Assembly (NCBI GenBank): GCA_022539475.1
Contig: VCMS01000026.1
Span: forward strand, 1-64,000
Origin: Gracilaria domingensis
Taxonomy: Eukaryota > Rhodophyta > Florideophyceae > Gracilariales > Gracilariaceae
DNA length: 64,000 bases
Reading direction: 5' to 3'
Each line of letters opens with the position of its first letter. Position 1 is the stretch's first letter. The position numbers were made by a program, and so were the translations under genes. The notes under the pieces are model-generated. The model did no database searches, was not told the origin of the DNA, and worked only from the letters and a program-made list of their open reading frames with translations. This document shows positions 44,766 to 54,698 of this stretch, piece by piece.

Positions 44766-45174
44766 CGCGGTGGCGGTGGCGGGGGGGGGGGGGGGAGCGG
44801 GGGGTGGGCGCGGGGGGGGCGGCGAAGCTGGCGGCGCTGCTGCGCGCGCGGCGCGGCGCGGCGCCTGCCGCCTCTTCTACGCGCGCCGCCGCAGAGCCGT
44901 TGCGCGGCGCGCCGCCGCCGCCGCCGCCGCCGCGCCGCCGCCGCCGCCGCCGCGCGCGAGCTGCGCGCGCGCGCGCGCGCGCCGTGCCGCAGCGAGCCGT
45001 TGCGCAGCGGGCCGTTACGAGAGCGCCCGCGCCACGCGCCGCCGGCGCCGGCGCCGCGCCACGCGTGTGCGTCGCGCACGCGTGTGCGCCGCGCGCGCGC
45101 GCGCGCGCTGCGGTCTCAAGCGCGCCGCGCCGCGGCGGCGCCCGCGCCGTCGCGGCGCGCGCGCGCCGCCCACC
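44766..45174. promoter_or_regulatory. GC-rich bidirectional promoter region
   Basis: Separates divergent starts at 44765 and 45175. It is almost entirely G and C, with runs of G at 44781-44820 and alternating CG tracts. There is no TATA box, consistent with a CpG-rich promoter. Confidence 0.5.
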
Positions 45175-45179
45175 ATGGA

Positions 45180-45218
<39 letters not shown>

Positions 45219-45718
45219 GGACGACGACGACGACGGCGCGCGCGCGCCGGCGCTGGCGCCGCGCGTGCTGCACGCCGCGCTGACGCACGCGACGTACGCG
45301 GCGGTGGCGCCGCTGCTGCCGGCGCTGCGCGTGCGCGGCGCGCTGCGCGCGGGCGCGGCGCTGTGGCTGTTCACGCCGGCGGCGCTGCTGCCGCCCGCCG
45401 CCGTGCCGCCGGCGCTGGCCGCCGCCGCGCCGCTGGCGCCGCTGCTGCTGGCGCTGCGCGCGCCCGTGGAGCTGGCGCTGGCGGCGGGCGGCGCCGCCGC
45501 CGTGGCGCAGCAGCGCGCGCTGGTGGCCGCCGCCGCGCCGCGCGAGGTGCTGGCCACGCGCCTCGCCGTGCTGCACTCGGCGATTGCCGCCGCCGCCGCC
45601 GTCGCGCCGCCCGTCGCCGCCGCCGCCGCCGCGCGCCCGCGCGCGCTGTTCGGCGCGCTGGCCGCGCTGCAGCTGCTGCTGCTGCCCGCCGCCGTGCGCG
45701 CCGCGCGCAAGCACACGC

Positions 45719-45779
<61 letters not shown>

Positions 45780-46515
45780 GCCGCCGCGCGGCGCGCGCGC
45801 GCTGCCGCCGCTGCGGCGCCACCCGCGGCTGCTGCTGGTGCTGCTGACCATGTTCGCGTCCGCCGCGTCGTCGTCGTTTCTGCGCCCGCTGCTGGCGCTG
45901 CACCTGGCGCGCGACGGCGCGCGCGGCGCGAGCATGTTCGTGGCGCTGCTGTTCTCGCTGCAGGCGGTGGCGGCGTTTCTGGCCGAGACGCTGGTGCCGC
46001 CCATGCTGAGCTACCAGATTGGGCTGCGCACCGCCGTGCTGGCGGGCGTGCTCACGTCGCTGGCCGGCTTTGCGTTTGTGTGCCACCAGTTCATCGTCGC
46101 CGGCGTGTTCTTCATCGCGCTGGGCTCGTCGACGTCGCTGGTGCTGGCCGTGTCGGACCTGGCCGCCACCACGCACCAGACGCTCACGTCCGTGGCCGAC
46201 CCGATTGCCGTGCTGGCGTCGCGCACCTTCTCGCTGGGCGAGGGCTTTGGCATGCTGCTGGCCGGCGCGCTGGCGCAGCGCGCCGGCTTCTCGCTGGCGG
46301 TGCTGGTGTGGTACCGCGTGCTCGCGCTGGTGGCCGTCGTGGCCGTCGTGCCGCACGTGCTTTCGGCGCTGCTGTCGTGCGTCAAGCCGTTTCGATTCCT
46401 GCTCGCCACCAGCATGTCTTCGCCGCCGCATGAGCAAACGCCGTTGCTGTCCAGCGCGCCCGCGGACGAGGTGCAAGCCGCTGTGCCGCTGGATGCCACT
46501 TTTTCTTCCGTGTGA
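45175..46515 (+). CDS. Multi-pass membrane transporter, MFS-like, with polyalanine tracts
   Basis: 446 residues from the ATG at 45175 in the context CCACCATGG. About 11-12 hydrophobic segments are visible. The N-terminal half is almost wholly Ala, Leu, Pro and Val. The C-terminal half is more ordinary (LLTMFASAASSSFLRPLLAL; HQFIVAGVFFIALGSSTSLV; ASRTFSLGEGFGMLLAGALA), with two half-bundles as in the major facilitator superfamily. A loop of about 20 consecutive Ala residues (GCC repeat, 45720-45779) separates the halves, and a 13-Ala plus Asp run follows the start. The substrate is unknown. The tail carries a TPLLSS motif. Confidence 0.66.
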
Positions 46516-47177
46516 GAGCGTGAGCTGCGTGAGCACAGCACTGCTCATGCATACCACTTCCTAACTGCTGACTTTTCTGACGTGTGGATTTCTGCGTTCC
46601 ATGTAACGGTTATATCTTAGATGGCTTATGATATTATCATATTATTCATACTATACTCCTTTCGTTTTTGGATTCCTTGTACACCTTTTCGCTGTATATC
46701 ATGTATAAACACGCATACTCACAACGTATAGCTACAGTTTCATTTCCACCGCATCATGCCCTTGGCGCCTTGTGCAGTTCCGCCTTCTCAACTCCGCCAT
46801 TCCGTTTCTAGTATCAGACTGACTGCCGACTCCAGCAGCCAAAGGGTACGAGAAAAAAAAAAAGCGCATGTTCCGAAACGCCGCTATAAGGGTGACGTTG
46901 TCGATATGTCACCGTTACAGACCACATAATGGCCGTCAAGCTTGATACATATCCTACAAAAACTTTAGAGTGTGACCTTATTCTAGTTGGCGTATCCTCA
47001 ACGAGTGAGCAATGTACACAGATATGAATGTCACAACGACGAGTCAAACATCTCCGCCCCACTAAACACTACAACATATTATGCGTTGCATCTTTCGCAA
47101 CCATCCACCGATCAGCACAGCGATGGCTTCAGTTCATCTGAGCGTAGCTCTCTCTAGAAGACTGTGGCTCAACATCT
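46516..47177. other. Spacer between convergent genes
   Basis: AT-rich. Likely 3' ends of the transporter and the GTPase. No gene recognised. Confidence 0.5.
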
Positions 47178-49085
47178 TCACCTACGAGAACTAAACCTGC
47201 GGAGCCCTCGAGGAATACGTACCGGTGCAGATATAGCCTTCTCCATCAATTCATCGATTACCTCCTGCCGAAGGTCGCGAGCTTCTCCGTCCACAACCGC
47301 CTGGAGAAGATCTATTAATTCCACCTTCACATAGCTCGTTGGATGGAATATAGTAACAGAGTAACGATGTACGTTGAGCGTCAGAATGCGATGAAATCCG
47401 AGATCTTGTACAACCACAGCCAGTCCTTTGTTGTATATACGATCTCCAAGTTCCGCCATCAAATTCGGGTTGTATCGACTGGAGTTCTTCTCTTGCAAGA
47501 ATTCACCCCAAACTTCGGAAGCCATTTTACCCAGACATTGCACCTGTATGGCAGTCTTTTGTATCCTGTTGACAATTCCAATCGTCCCATAGGCCAACAG
47601 TCTTCTTGCCATGGAAGTTTTCTTCATCACCATTCCATCAAACCACCCATCACTGGACATTGTCAGTTTTGTGTACTTAGAACTGGCATATACTCCGGCC
47701 AGGTGTTCGTACGTTTGCCATCCGTTATTAACGAGCTCTTCTACCTGCACCTCCAGACCTTTTCGTGCGTCGGATATAGCCTCTTTCAGTTCATTCCTCT
47801 TTTCTACTAGCGATTGTATAAGCTGTAAGGGCATTCCTTTGCATCGATCCACAATTCCCTCCAAGACCTTGTGCGAAGCAGAATCACCACTTTCTCGCAG
47901 ATCTCTTAGGCTCACACAGTATACATTTCTTTCTTGTAAGCGACTATCAAACTGAATCCATCTCGATCGATTGTCTTCCTTCAGCTCTTCAAGCTCCTCT
48001 TCGTCGGCGGACTCGCTCTCTGTCAATATCAAAATCAACATGGATGCCATCGATTCACCAAACAATTCCCTGTAGCTATCAAGAGTGTTGTGCACATTAC
48101 CTTTAATTCCCTCACCAATGGAAACTGTCATGACAAGAGTGCTTGCTTGTTGCATTATCTGGATGTGATCTTCAATTGCAGCTTGGTACCAGACGTCTAA
48201 ATTGTCTCCATCGTTGAGACCAGGCGTGTCAAATACGTCTATACGCCACAGCTCTCCACTTTTCTGTTCGACTCGTTCCCCGCGCTCTATGTTCATTGTT
48301 CCTGTCAAGCCTTTCGAAACCAGAAACGAGTTTGACTTTAGTAGCGCGTTGCCAACAGTAGACTTCCCACTTCTTGTGTCTCCAATTATATATACACGAC
48401 GAAGTCGATCGTATTCTGATTCCTCCTCGTACGCGTGCTCTCGGGGCTTGAGAAGAACAAACGTCTTCACTCCGCTAGGTTGGATGGCGCAAGTCATTCT
48501 GTTTTCGAACTCTGTATTTCGAGACAGACCACACACCATGGTAGCAATAGAATAAACCAAGGCCGAGCACGAACTCTCCAACGACGAGTCATGTTTTCCA
48601 CGTATCCTAACATTCACAAAAGTACTCTTTTCCGTTTTCACATGCTGTAGTGCGAGATAGAAGAGGTCAATCCTTCCAACCAGATCTTCAATTCTCTCTG
48701 CCGAAATCCCAGCGATGCCGACTGTACCTGCTTTTCTCGAACGAGGGTACTTAACCACTATAGCAAAGGCGATATTCCCGGCTTGGGACTTCAACAAAAA
48801 AAGAAGCTTAATGAGAAGTTCAAGTTGCTCGTTCGGAATATTGAGGTCGCCCAGACGAGAGCGAACTTCAATTACTGCTGCCACAGTGATCTGGTTCCTT
48901 AGATGGGAGCATTGGCGACTTATTTCTTCTCTGACCTCGTCAAGATTATCCTGAGTCTGTTTAACAAGTTCTTCTAGTTGTTGTAGATGCTTCTCTTGTT
49001 GAGTGGCCTTGATACCAAGAGCTTGAGCAATAGCGATACAGCCTGCAATGAATTCGATTCCGCTTACCAACTCGACGAACGGCAT
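47178..49085 (-). CDS. AIG1/GIMAP-like P-loop GTPase
   Basis: 635 residues from the ATG at 49085. An N-terminal hydrophobic helix (IEFIAGCIAIAQAL) and a coiled coil (about residues 25-70) precede the G domain. P-loop GDTRSGKST lies near residue 233, a switch I threonine in GLTGTM, and switch II DTPGLNDGD near 287. The base-recognition motif is less clear (LILTESESADEEEL). GIMAP/AIG1 proteins are membrane-associated GTPases that assemble on organelles. The C-terminal 200 residues have no recognised domain. The gene is intronless with moderate GC. The N-terminal helix suggests membrane attachment, but a signal peptide is not convincing. It may equally belong to a related septin/TOC-like branch. 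Confidence 0.72.
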   Translation of the reverse strand: MPFVELVSGIEFIAGCIAIAQALGIKATQQEKHLQQLEELVKQTQDNLDEVREEISRQCSHLRNQITVAAVIEVRSRLGDLNIPNEQLELLIKLLFLLKSQAGNIAFAIVVKYPRSRKAGTVGIAGISAERIEDLVGRIDLFYLALQHVKTEKSTFVNVRIRGKHDSSLESSCSALVYSIATMVCGLSRNTEFENRMTCAIQPSGVKTFVLLKPREHAYEEESEYDRLRRVYIIGDTRSGKSTVGNALLKSNSFLVSKGLTGTMNIERGERVEQKSGELWRIDVFDTPGLNDGDNLDVWYQAAIEDHIQIMQQASTLVMTVSIGEGIKGNVHNTLDSYRELFGESMASMLILILTESESADEEELEELKEDNRSRWIQFDSRLQERNVYCVSLRDLRESGDSASHKVLEGIVDRCKGMPLQLIQSLVEKRNELKEAISDARKGLEVQVEELVNNGWQTYEHLAGVYASSKYTKLTMSSDGWFDGMVMKKTSMARRLLAYGTIGIVNRIQKTAIQVQCLGKMASEVWGEFLQEKNSSRYNPNLMAELGDRIYNKGLAVVVQDLGFHRILTLNVHRYSVTIFHPTSYVKVELIDLLQAVVDGEARDLRQEVIDELMEKAISAPVRIPRGLRRFSSRR

Positions 49086-50644
49086 CGTATTGGTAAAGGA
49101 ACGACATGCACCTTACGTGTTGTGTCTCGTTGAGAGAAAGCAGCAAACGCAGAAATGTGGAAACCGTTGCTTTAGAAAGCAGCGATGGTTAATATGAGCG
49201 ACAGAGCCGCTCGGTGTTGTCTATCGTAACGGTTTATGATGCCAACGATTTCTCGGCCCATTGTTTCCCAGAACCATGTTGTGTTTACGGGACGCCGCAG
49301 ATTGTTGCACCCCTTTCGTGCACAGCAGTCAGTAGATTCTGGCTTCGTTAAACCACACTGTGCGTTAGCGAAACAGGCGTTGCGCGCTATAAGGAATGAT
49401 CCTTGTCACTATTCGTATGTTTGACTTCCGAAAAAAAATGAGTACCCAAGGGTAATGATAACCCGGGCCGAAGATATTTGACCAAACTTACCCACGCAAA
49501 GGACTGCTTGGTCGTACTATCTAATTATCAGGTTTTCCACAAGGCCAACACTGGGTTTGGAAGAAAGACAGGTGCCTATGGATTGCGCAACAGCATACTT
49601 GGTAAGTTTGCAGACGTTATACGGTGACGAATCCAAATACGTCACAGTTTGTCATCCCGGTTCGTTACCTTCTGAGTAGCCATCGCAACTGTCTTGACTT
49701 CGAAATGGACCGCCTGAGCCATCATCTGACAAGACGATAATGAAAAAGCGTTTGGGCATCTCCATCCACTGCGCCCTGTTGAAGACCAAGAAAGCTCTCA
49801 CCTCCAAAATTGCTGACAAGAAGAACCTATGTTCAGTCATATACCGTCGCGAGTGGAGATGCTAGTATGTAGATGAATGAATGTAGGTAAGATCAGTACC
49901 GGATTGGTGCAGCCATTGATTGGCCGTTGGCATGGCTCTTTGACACTCCAGCACATACTTTATATAGACATGTCAGCCTAGGGTGCTATTGGGATGACGA
50001 AGGTAAGAACCTCCCCCACTATCTACGAGGCCTTGCCCCAGGTTCCTTTCTACCATTGATGATCTTTCGGTTGTTGTACCGACGATACCGATGGTTGATG
50101 CTGTTCGAGAACCCGACAGCCAACCCTAGTAATGACTGAGAACTTTAAAATTTGAATTTCATTATAGTTACCTAGAGAGTCTCGAACAAACCAACACCTC
50201 GCTTGGCAATCTCTAGTAGAGACTGCCAACCGAGGTGTTGGTTTGTTCGAGAAGGCGAGGCAAGCGGTGGCACCAAAATCGCTTGGCGAGATCTCTATGC
50301 AATACTGTACTTGTCTAACTTAGGGCTTCTTCGCGAATTCGGACGACAACCCCCTGTTTCTACGTTGAACGAATGAATTTCTTGAAGTGCAACTTTCGCA
50401 AAGGAAAGGTTTCTTTCTTTAACAAGCCAACCATCCGTGTGGACACCGGCTATTCAATGCTTGAAGACTTTCCTTTCTTTCTTTCTTTCAAACATCGGCG
50501 GGAACGTTTCTCAAAAACATTGCTTGTCAAAGAGTAGCTTCAGTCGACATGATTTGCGTCCTTATTATTAACCAAGACTCGACAACGCGCACTCAGCGCA
50601 TCTTGCATTGTGCAAGACGTTGGAAGATGGTGTGCTGCTATTTG
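49086..50644. other. Spacer with one long palindrome
   Basis: Short ORFs only. It contains the palindrome at 50180-50252 and a CTTTC microsatellite near 50470-50490. No gene supported. Confidence 0.5.
50180..50252. repeat. Palindrome, 36-bp arms, 1-nt centre
   Basis: The arms at 50180-50215 and 50217-50252 start TCTCGAACAAACCAAC and pair with two mismatches. Confidence 0.93.
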
Positions 50645-51193
50645 AATTACGTACAGAACGGGACGGAACAAATGAAGACTGGTTTCTCTTCTCATAGTAC
50701 GCTTGCCACTTCTTTCCACCATTGACGGCTTTAGCGAATCTTCCTCCAGCACGACGCCGGTCCTCAGAAAATAAAGGAGACATTCATTTGGCACTAATCA
50801 ATGCCTCGTTGCACACGGGTGCTTGGAATTGAGACACAGTTAGAACACATACCTTACATACCTTATCCGTGATGAAAGTATCATCTGCTGCGCGAAAAAC
50901 GGCCGTGTGAAAGAATCTCTGGCAGGTCACTCATGTCACATGTCGTTTGCTCTATAACTGCCTCCAGCCGGATCTTGTTCTGCTGAAAGTCATTCTCGGA
51001 TATCATTCTATCACGCGTAAATAAATTAGAACATGTGAACGACGTGAGTGAACGACGTGAGTACTCTCTCGCTCCTTATTCTACCAGTGTCTGCCTTCCA
51101 CGAACTACAACTCACACTGTCACAACCGGATATCAGCATTCGTCGAGAGTCAGCTTCGAATTGACATTTGGAGAGAGGAACTGGCCAAAGCAG

Positions 51194-51200
51194 TATAAAA
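51194..51200 (+). promoter_or_regulatory. TATA box in repeat copy 1
   Basis: TATAAAA followed by GGAGCCGGAGCGCC, conserved in copy 2 at about 56544. Confidence 0.6.
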
Positions 51201-51282
51201 GGAGCCGGAGCGCCCCCTCGTCCTTCTCTCCTCTCATCATCATCATCATCATCATCATCAGCTCATCCGTTCATCCTTCTTC

Positions 51283-51543
51283 ATGTACGTTCAACCCTCC
51301 ATCTTATTCACGATGTACTTTCTGTCTTCAACTAACCAACCTCCTTCCTCTCTTTACGTTCGCTTCTTTTTCCAGCACAGTTTTCTTACGTGCGGGGCAT
51401 TGGGGAGTTCACCTTCCACGCGGGCACGGGGGTCCTCTTCTCTGGGGAGTGGGTCAGGACATTTGGGGGGGAAGCTCTTAACTGAGCCGAGCGAGGAGAG
51501 GGGACCTTTGATTACTTGGGTTTCGTTTGTTACAAATTTGTAG
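51283..51543 (+). CDS. Small ORF (86 aa) in repeat copy 1
   Basis: First ATG about 85 bp after the TATA box. Begins MYVQPSILFTMYFLSS, with a Gly/Ser-rich end. The same ORF is intact in copy 2 (56637-56897). It has no recognised domain, and its conservation may simply reflect recent duplication of the whole repeat. Confidence 0.25.
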   Translation: MYVQPSILFTMYFLSSTNQPPSSLYVRFFFQHSFLTCGALGSSPSTRARGSSSLGSGSGHLGGKLLTEPSEERGPLITWVSFVTNL

Positions 51544-51988
51544 AGGCGTTAGTGTGCCGGGATCCTGAAACCATTCCTCGATGAGGAACTATTTCAGGGG
51601 GTGCACGGGATGCCTCCTTTTCCAGGATTGGGGTTTGGACATTGGGGCTGGAAGCTAAGAGAAGCGGGTCGGGAGGGGGAGGGGGCATCCCAGGACGGGT
51701 GAGTACGCGCTCCTGTTTATACAGGTTTAAAGGCCGCACCTAACTGGCTTCAAATTCCTCTTTTCGAGGGCCCTCCCCCTTCCGCTCCGGTGTAGACTAG
51801 AGTAGTGAGACGTAGCATTGTAGGTTTGTTAGCTTGGGGCACACATACTGGTACGTCGAACATTCTAGCGTTGTGCGCGAGCGATTTAACTTACCTTTTC
51901 TTTCCATTGTTGGATGACAATCGCAGTGTAGACAACTAGGGCTTTTGAATAAACATTTGTTTCCTATTCTCTTTCTTTTTCTTCGTGC

Positions 51989-52877
51989 ATCGTTCTATAC
52001 TATTCAGGCAGCTAGTCAAAGTCTGGAGAGGAGAAGAGATCGAGTTCTACGAGTACTTGGCCTTGGCTGTATCTTATCCGCTTGTGACAGCAGACTTTTC
52101 TCTCGGTGGTGACCCACAGTCTGCAGCAGAAAAGGAATTCGATACCAACGATTTACCAGTAAGGGATGAACAAACGTTAGATATATAACAGTATCAACTA
52201 CTTCTTTATCTCTTATTCGTTCTTGCAAGTGGGTTTGAAGGCGAGAAGAGTTAGGAGACAGGGAGAGAGCGAAAGAGAGAGAGAGAGAGAGAGACTTACG
52301 TGCGCCGAACAGAGCGGTGGCGCGAGTTGCAGTCGTAGCTAGCGCCAGTTTGTCCGATAACAACCAGGACCGCCCGGCGGAAGAGGGCGATGTTGGGCCG
52401 GCACGACGGCGGTTGCGCGGCTTCAAAGTGAAGAAGTTAATGCTGAAACGCTTTCGGATCATGGCCGTGAACACAGACGTCAATGACGGTGCAACCTCAT
52501 GCTCCGATAGCGTTTCTGAAACGTTGTGAAGGAGTTATCCTTACGATGCTGAAACGCCGTTTCAGCATCATAAGGATAACTCCTTCACAACGTCAAATCA
52601 AGGCGCAGCTTGGGGACTTGCAACCCGTGAAGCGCTTCCTGAGTGTAAGTTCTGTTGTAGATAAAGAGCAAAAACCGGTGGAACGACGGCACAAACATGT
52701 CATGCTATTCCTCATAAGGCTTCATTCATCGGTGTGCTGGATACTATCTAATTTGGGAGTGCGATAAACTAGCCTCTACTACTTGTAGAGACCAAAAAGA
52801 AATACCAAGGGTACGTCACAGTTAAAAGATTCCGCGGTTCTCTACAAAACACAAGTCTAAAAAGTAAATGCAAGCGT
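51989..52877. other. Spacer with GA microsatellite and palindrome
   Basis: Contains a (GA)n run at about 52270-52292 and the palindrome at 52521-52593. Nearby segments around 52441 and 52510 (CTGAAACGCTTTCGG; CCGATAGCGTTTCTG) form a second, looser inverted repeat. No gene supported. Confidence 0.5.
52521..52593. repeat. Palindrome, 36-bp arms, 1-nt centre
   Basis: The arms at 52521-52556 and 52558-52593 start ACGTTGTGAAGGAGTT and have one mismatch. Confidence 0.95.
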
Positions 52878-54698
52878 CTACATGTTCCAAGTCCGGACGC
52901 AGGAGTCACCTCCAGAGGTGACGATGCAGTTCTCTGACACAAACGCAATGCCAGTCACGCCGCTGCGATGAGCAGTCTTCAGCCTCAGAGGCTCATCCTC
53001 AGAGTTGACCGGCCACACCGCCACAGATCCATCCATGCCCCCCGAGGCTACCATGCTTCCATCAAGAGAGAAGGCAATGGCATCCACTCTAGCAGTGTGA
53101 ACTAAACCTCCGCCAGTGACCGTCTCTCTGGTGGTGGCATTGTACAGCTTCACTCTTCTTGACTTTTCACCGACTGCCAAACATTCACCATCTGGAGAAA
53201 ATGCGATCCTGTTGGGGGCAGATGGCATTCTCATGCGGTTTCCAGCCTCTGTGAATTTAGAACCATTGACGGTAAAGAACCTCAACTCACCTGAGCCGCC
53301 AGAGACTTCAAAACCAACCGCGATCAATCCGTCATTGTTGACAGCCACAGCTGTACCAGTTTCGCCATTACCAAATTTCATCTCAGCTTCAATAGCAGTT
53401 GCCTCGCTGTTGATGGTCACCAAGCGTGTCTCGTTCACCATCACGGCCGAATAGGCAGGGGTCTGACTCATAGGAACAGTAATGTCAACACCGCCACCCT
53501 TGACCACAACAGGCTTAGCGAACTTGAGAGTGCTTCGGGGCGTAACGAAGACCTTTCCATCCAAGCCGACGTTGGCGACAATATCTTCGTTAGCGGCGAT
53601 AGCGCACACGGATGAGACAGGTCCCTTGCCAGTGAAATGAAGATCAGCACTCCCCACATCCATTTCCCACGCCACCATGAGGCCAGAGTAGTCTGCTGTG
53701 TACACATTGTTCCCCACAGCAGCCAGACCGATGATTTGCTTGCAATGGCCGCGGAAGACTTTGGTCACAGAGTCTTGACCAGCTTCCACCACATTGATTT
53801 GAGGTCTTAAACTGACGGATACTGTCTCTCCTCCCTTCTTCGAGTGAGCGCACCCAACCTGCATGTCCATGACCTCTTTGCCGTACGTAATAGTACGAAG
53901 GCACTTTCCATCCGGAATGGACCAAAACTTGTTAGTCTTATCGTTTGAACTAGTCATGAGATTGCTGTCATCAAACCAGACAATGCCAGTAACACTTGCA
54001 ACATGTTCCGCAGTGGTGCAAACCACTTGTTTCGATTCAACATCAACGATGCTGCAGGTTCGGTCAGAGCTGGCGATAGCCAAAAATTTGGCACTCGGCG
54101 AGAATCGAACGTCATTAATGAAACCGTTGTGGTGCTTGAAAAATGTAGGAATGTCAATCTCGCGCACGGGGGGACCTTTGAAGAGACCGACGGTCATGTC
54201 CTCACTGCCGGTCACAACATATCCCTTGATGGCGTCGCAAGAGATGCCGTTCTTGGTGTGGCCACCGCACACACCAGCAGACCCTCCAGACGGAATCTTG
54301 ACCACCTTTCCGAAGGCACCGCGACTCTCTCCCGCCAGCATCAAATACTTGCCATCTGGAGTGAAGGAAAGATCGCGCACAGCGCCATTATACACCTGCA
54401 TCTCATTCTTCTGAACGCCAGTGTCAACATTCCAGATGCGTACAAAACCGTGTTCGTCGGCGGAAGCGACTTGCTTGCCGTCCGGGGTGAAACGAGCGCA
54501 GGTGACAGGGGCGGAATGCAGCGAGAAGACGCGCGCGTTCAGAGGATCCTGAATGCTGCGAACAACTGCAACGCGCCCGGAGGCATAGGCGATGAGTGAG
54601 GTCTGGGCGGTGGGATCGGCGCTGATGTGGGAAGCTTCGCCTCGCACGGTGTTGGGCACACCTGGGTACAGCTGCTTGAGGGTGAGTGTGTTGGCCAT
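52878..54698 (-). CDS. AIP1: Actin-interacting protein 1 (AIP1/WDR1)
   Basis: 606 residues from the ATG at 54698, the normal length for the family. The sequence is a series of WD40 repeats forming two seven-bladed propellers. Characteristic segments include the N-terminal LYPGVPNTVRGEASHISADP, the blade HSAPVTCARFTPDGKQVASA, GHCKQIIGLA in the middle, and a final HRSGVTGIAFVSENCIV ending in SCVRTWNM. AIP1 works with cofilin to disassemble actin filaments in the cytosol. The gene is a single exon of moderate GC. Both flanks carry copies of a 1.34-kb direct repeat, at about 0.9 kb beyond the 3' end and 1.3 kb beyond the 5' end. Confidence 0.95.
   Translation of the reverse strand: MANTLTLKQLYPGVPNTVRGEASHISADPTAQTSLIAYASGRVAVVRSIQDPLNARVFSLHSAPVTCARFTPDGKQVASADEHGFVRIWNVDTGVQKNEMQVYNGAVRDLSFTPDGKYLMLAGESRGAFGKVVKIPSGGSAGVCGGHTKNGISCDAIKGYVVTGSEDMTVGLFKGPPVREIDIPTFFKHHNGFINDVRFSPSAKFLAIASSDRTCSIVDVESKQVVCTTAEHVASVTGIVWFDDSNLMTSSNDKTNKFWSIPDGKCLRTITYGKEVMDMQVGCAHSKKGGETVSVSLRPQINVVEAGQDSVTKVFRGHCKQIIGLAAVGNNVYTADYSGLMVAWEMDVGSADLHFTGKGPVSSVCAIAANEDIVANVGLDGKVFVTPRSTLKFAKPVVVKGGGVDITVPMSQTPAYSAVMVNETRLVTINSEATAIEAEMKFGNGETGTAVAVNNDGLIAVGFEVSGGSGELRFFTVNGSKFTEAGNRMRMPSAPNRIAFSPDGECLAVGEKSRRVKLYNATTRETVTGGGLVHTARVDAIAFSLDGSMVASGGMDGSVAVWPVNSEDEPLRLKTAHRSGVTGIAFVSENCIVTSGGDSCVRTWNM

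Larger units (their letters stand above)
50645..51988 (+). repeat. 1.34-kb direct repeat, copy 1 (transcription-unit-like, possible solo LTR)
   Basis: Matches 56006-57345. The left 350 bp are diverged; from about 50995 onward the copies are almost identical. Inside are a TATA box (TATAAAA at 51194), a CAT/ATC microsatellite, an ATG at 51283 opening an 86-codon ORF, a GTGAGTACG...TTTATACAG segment at about 51698-51723 and an AATAAA at 51948. Promoter plus polyadenylation signal within one repeat resembles an LTR, but no internal retroelement sequence adjoins it. Confidence 0.85.

Noticed and set aside
43399-46557. Very long overlapping ORFs (up to 1,052 codons) on both strands
   Set aside because: Extreme GC content removes stop codons. 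Only the PH-domain frame and the transporter frame show real domain structure, ATG context and sensible ends.
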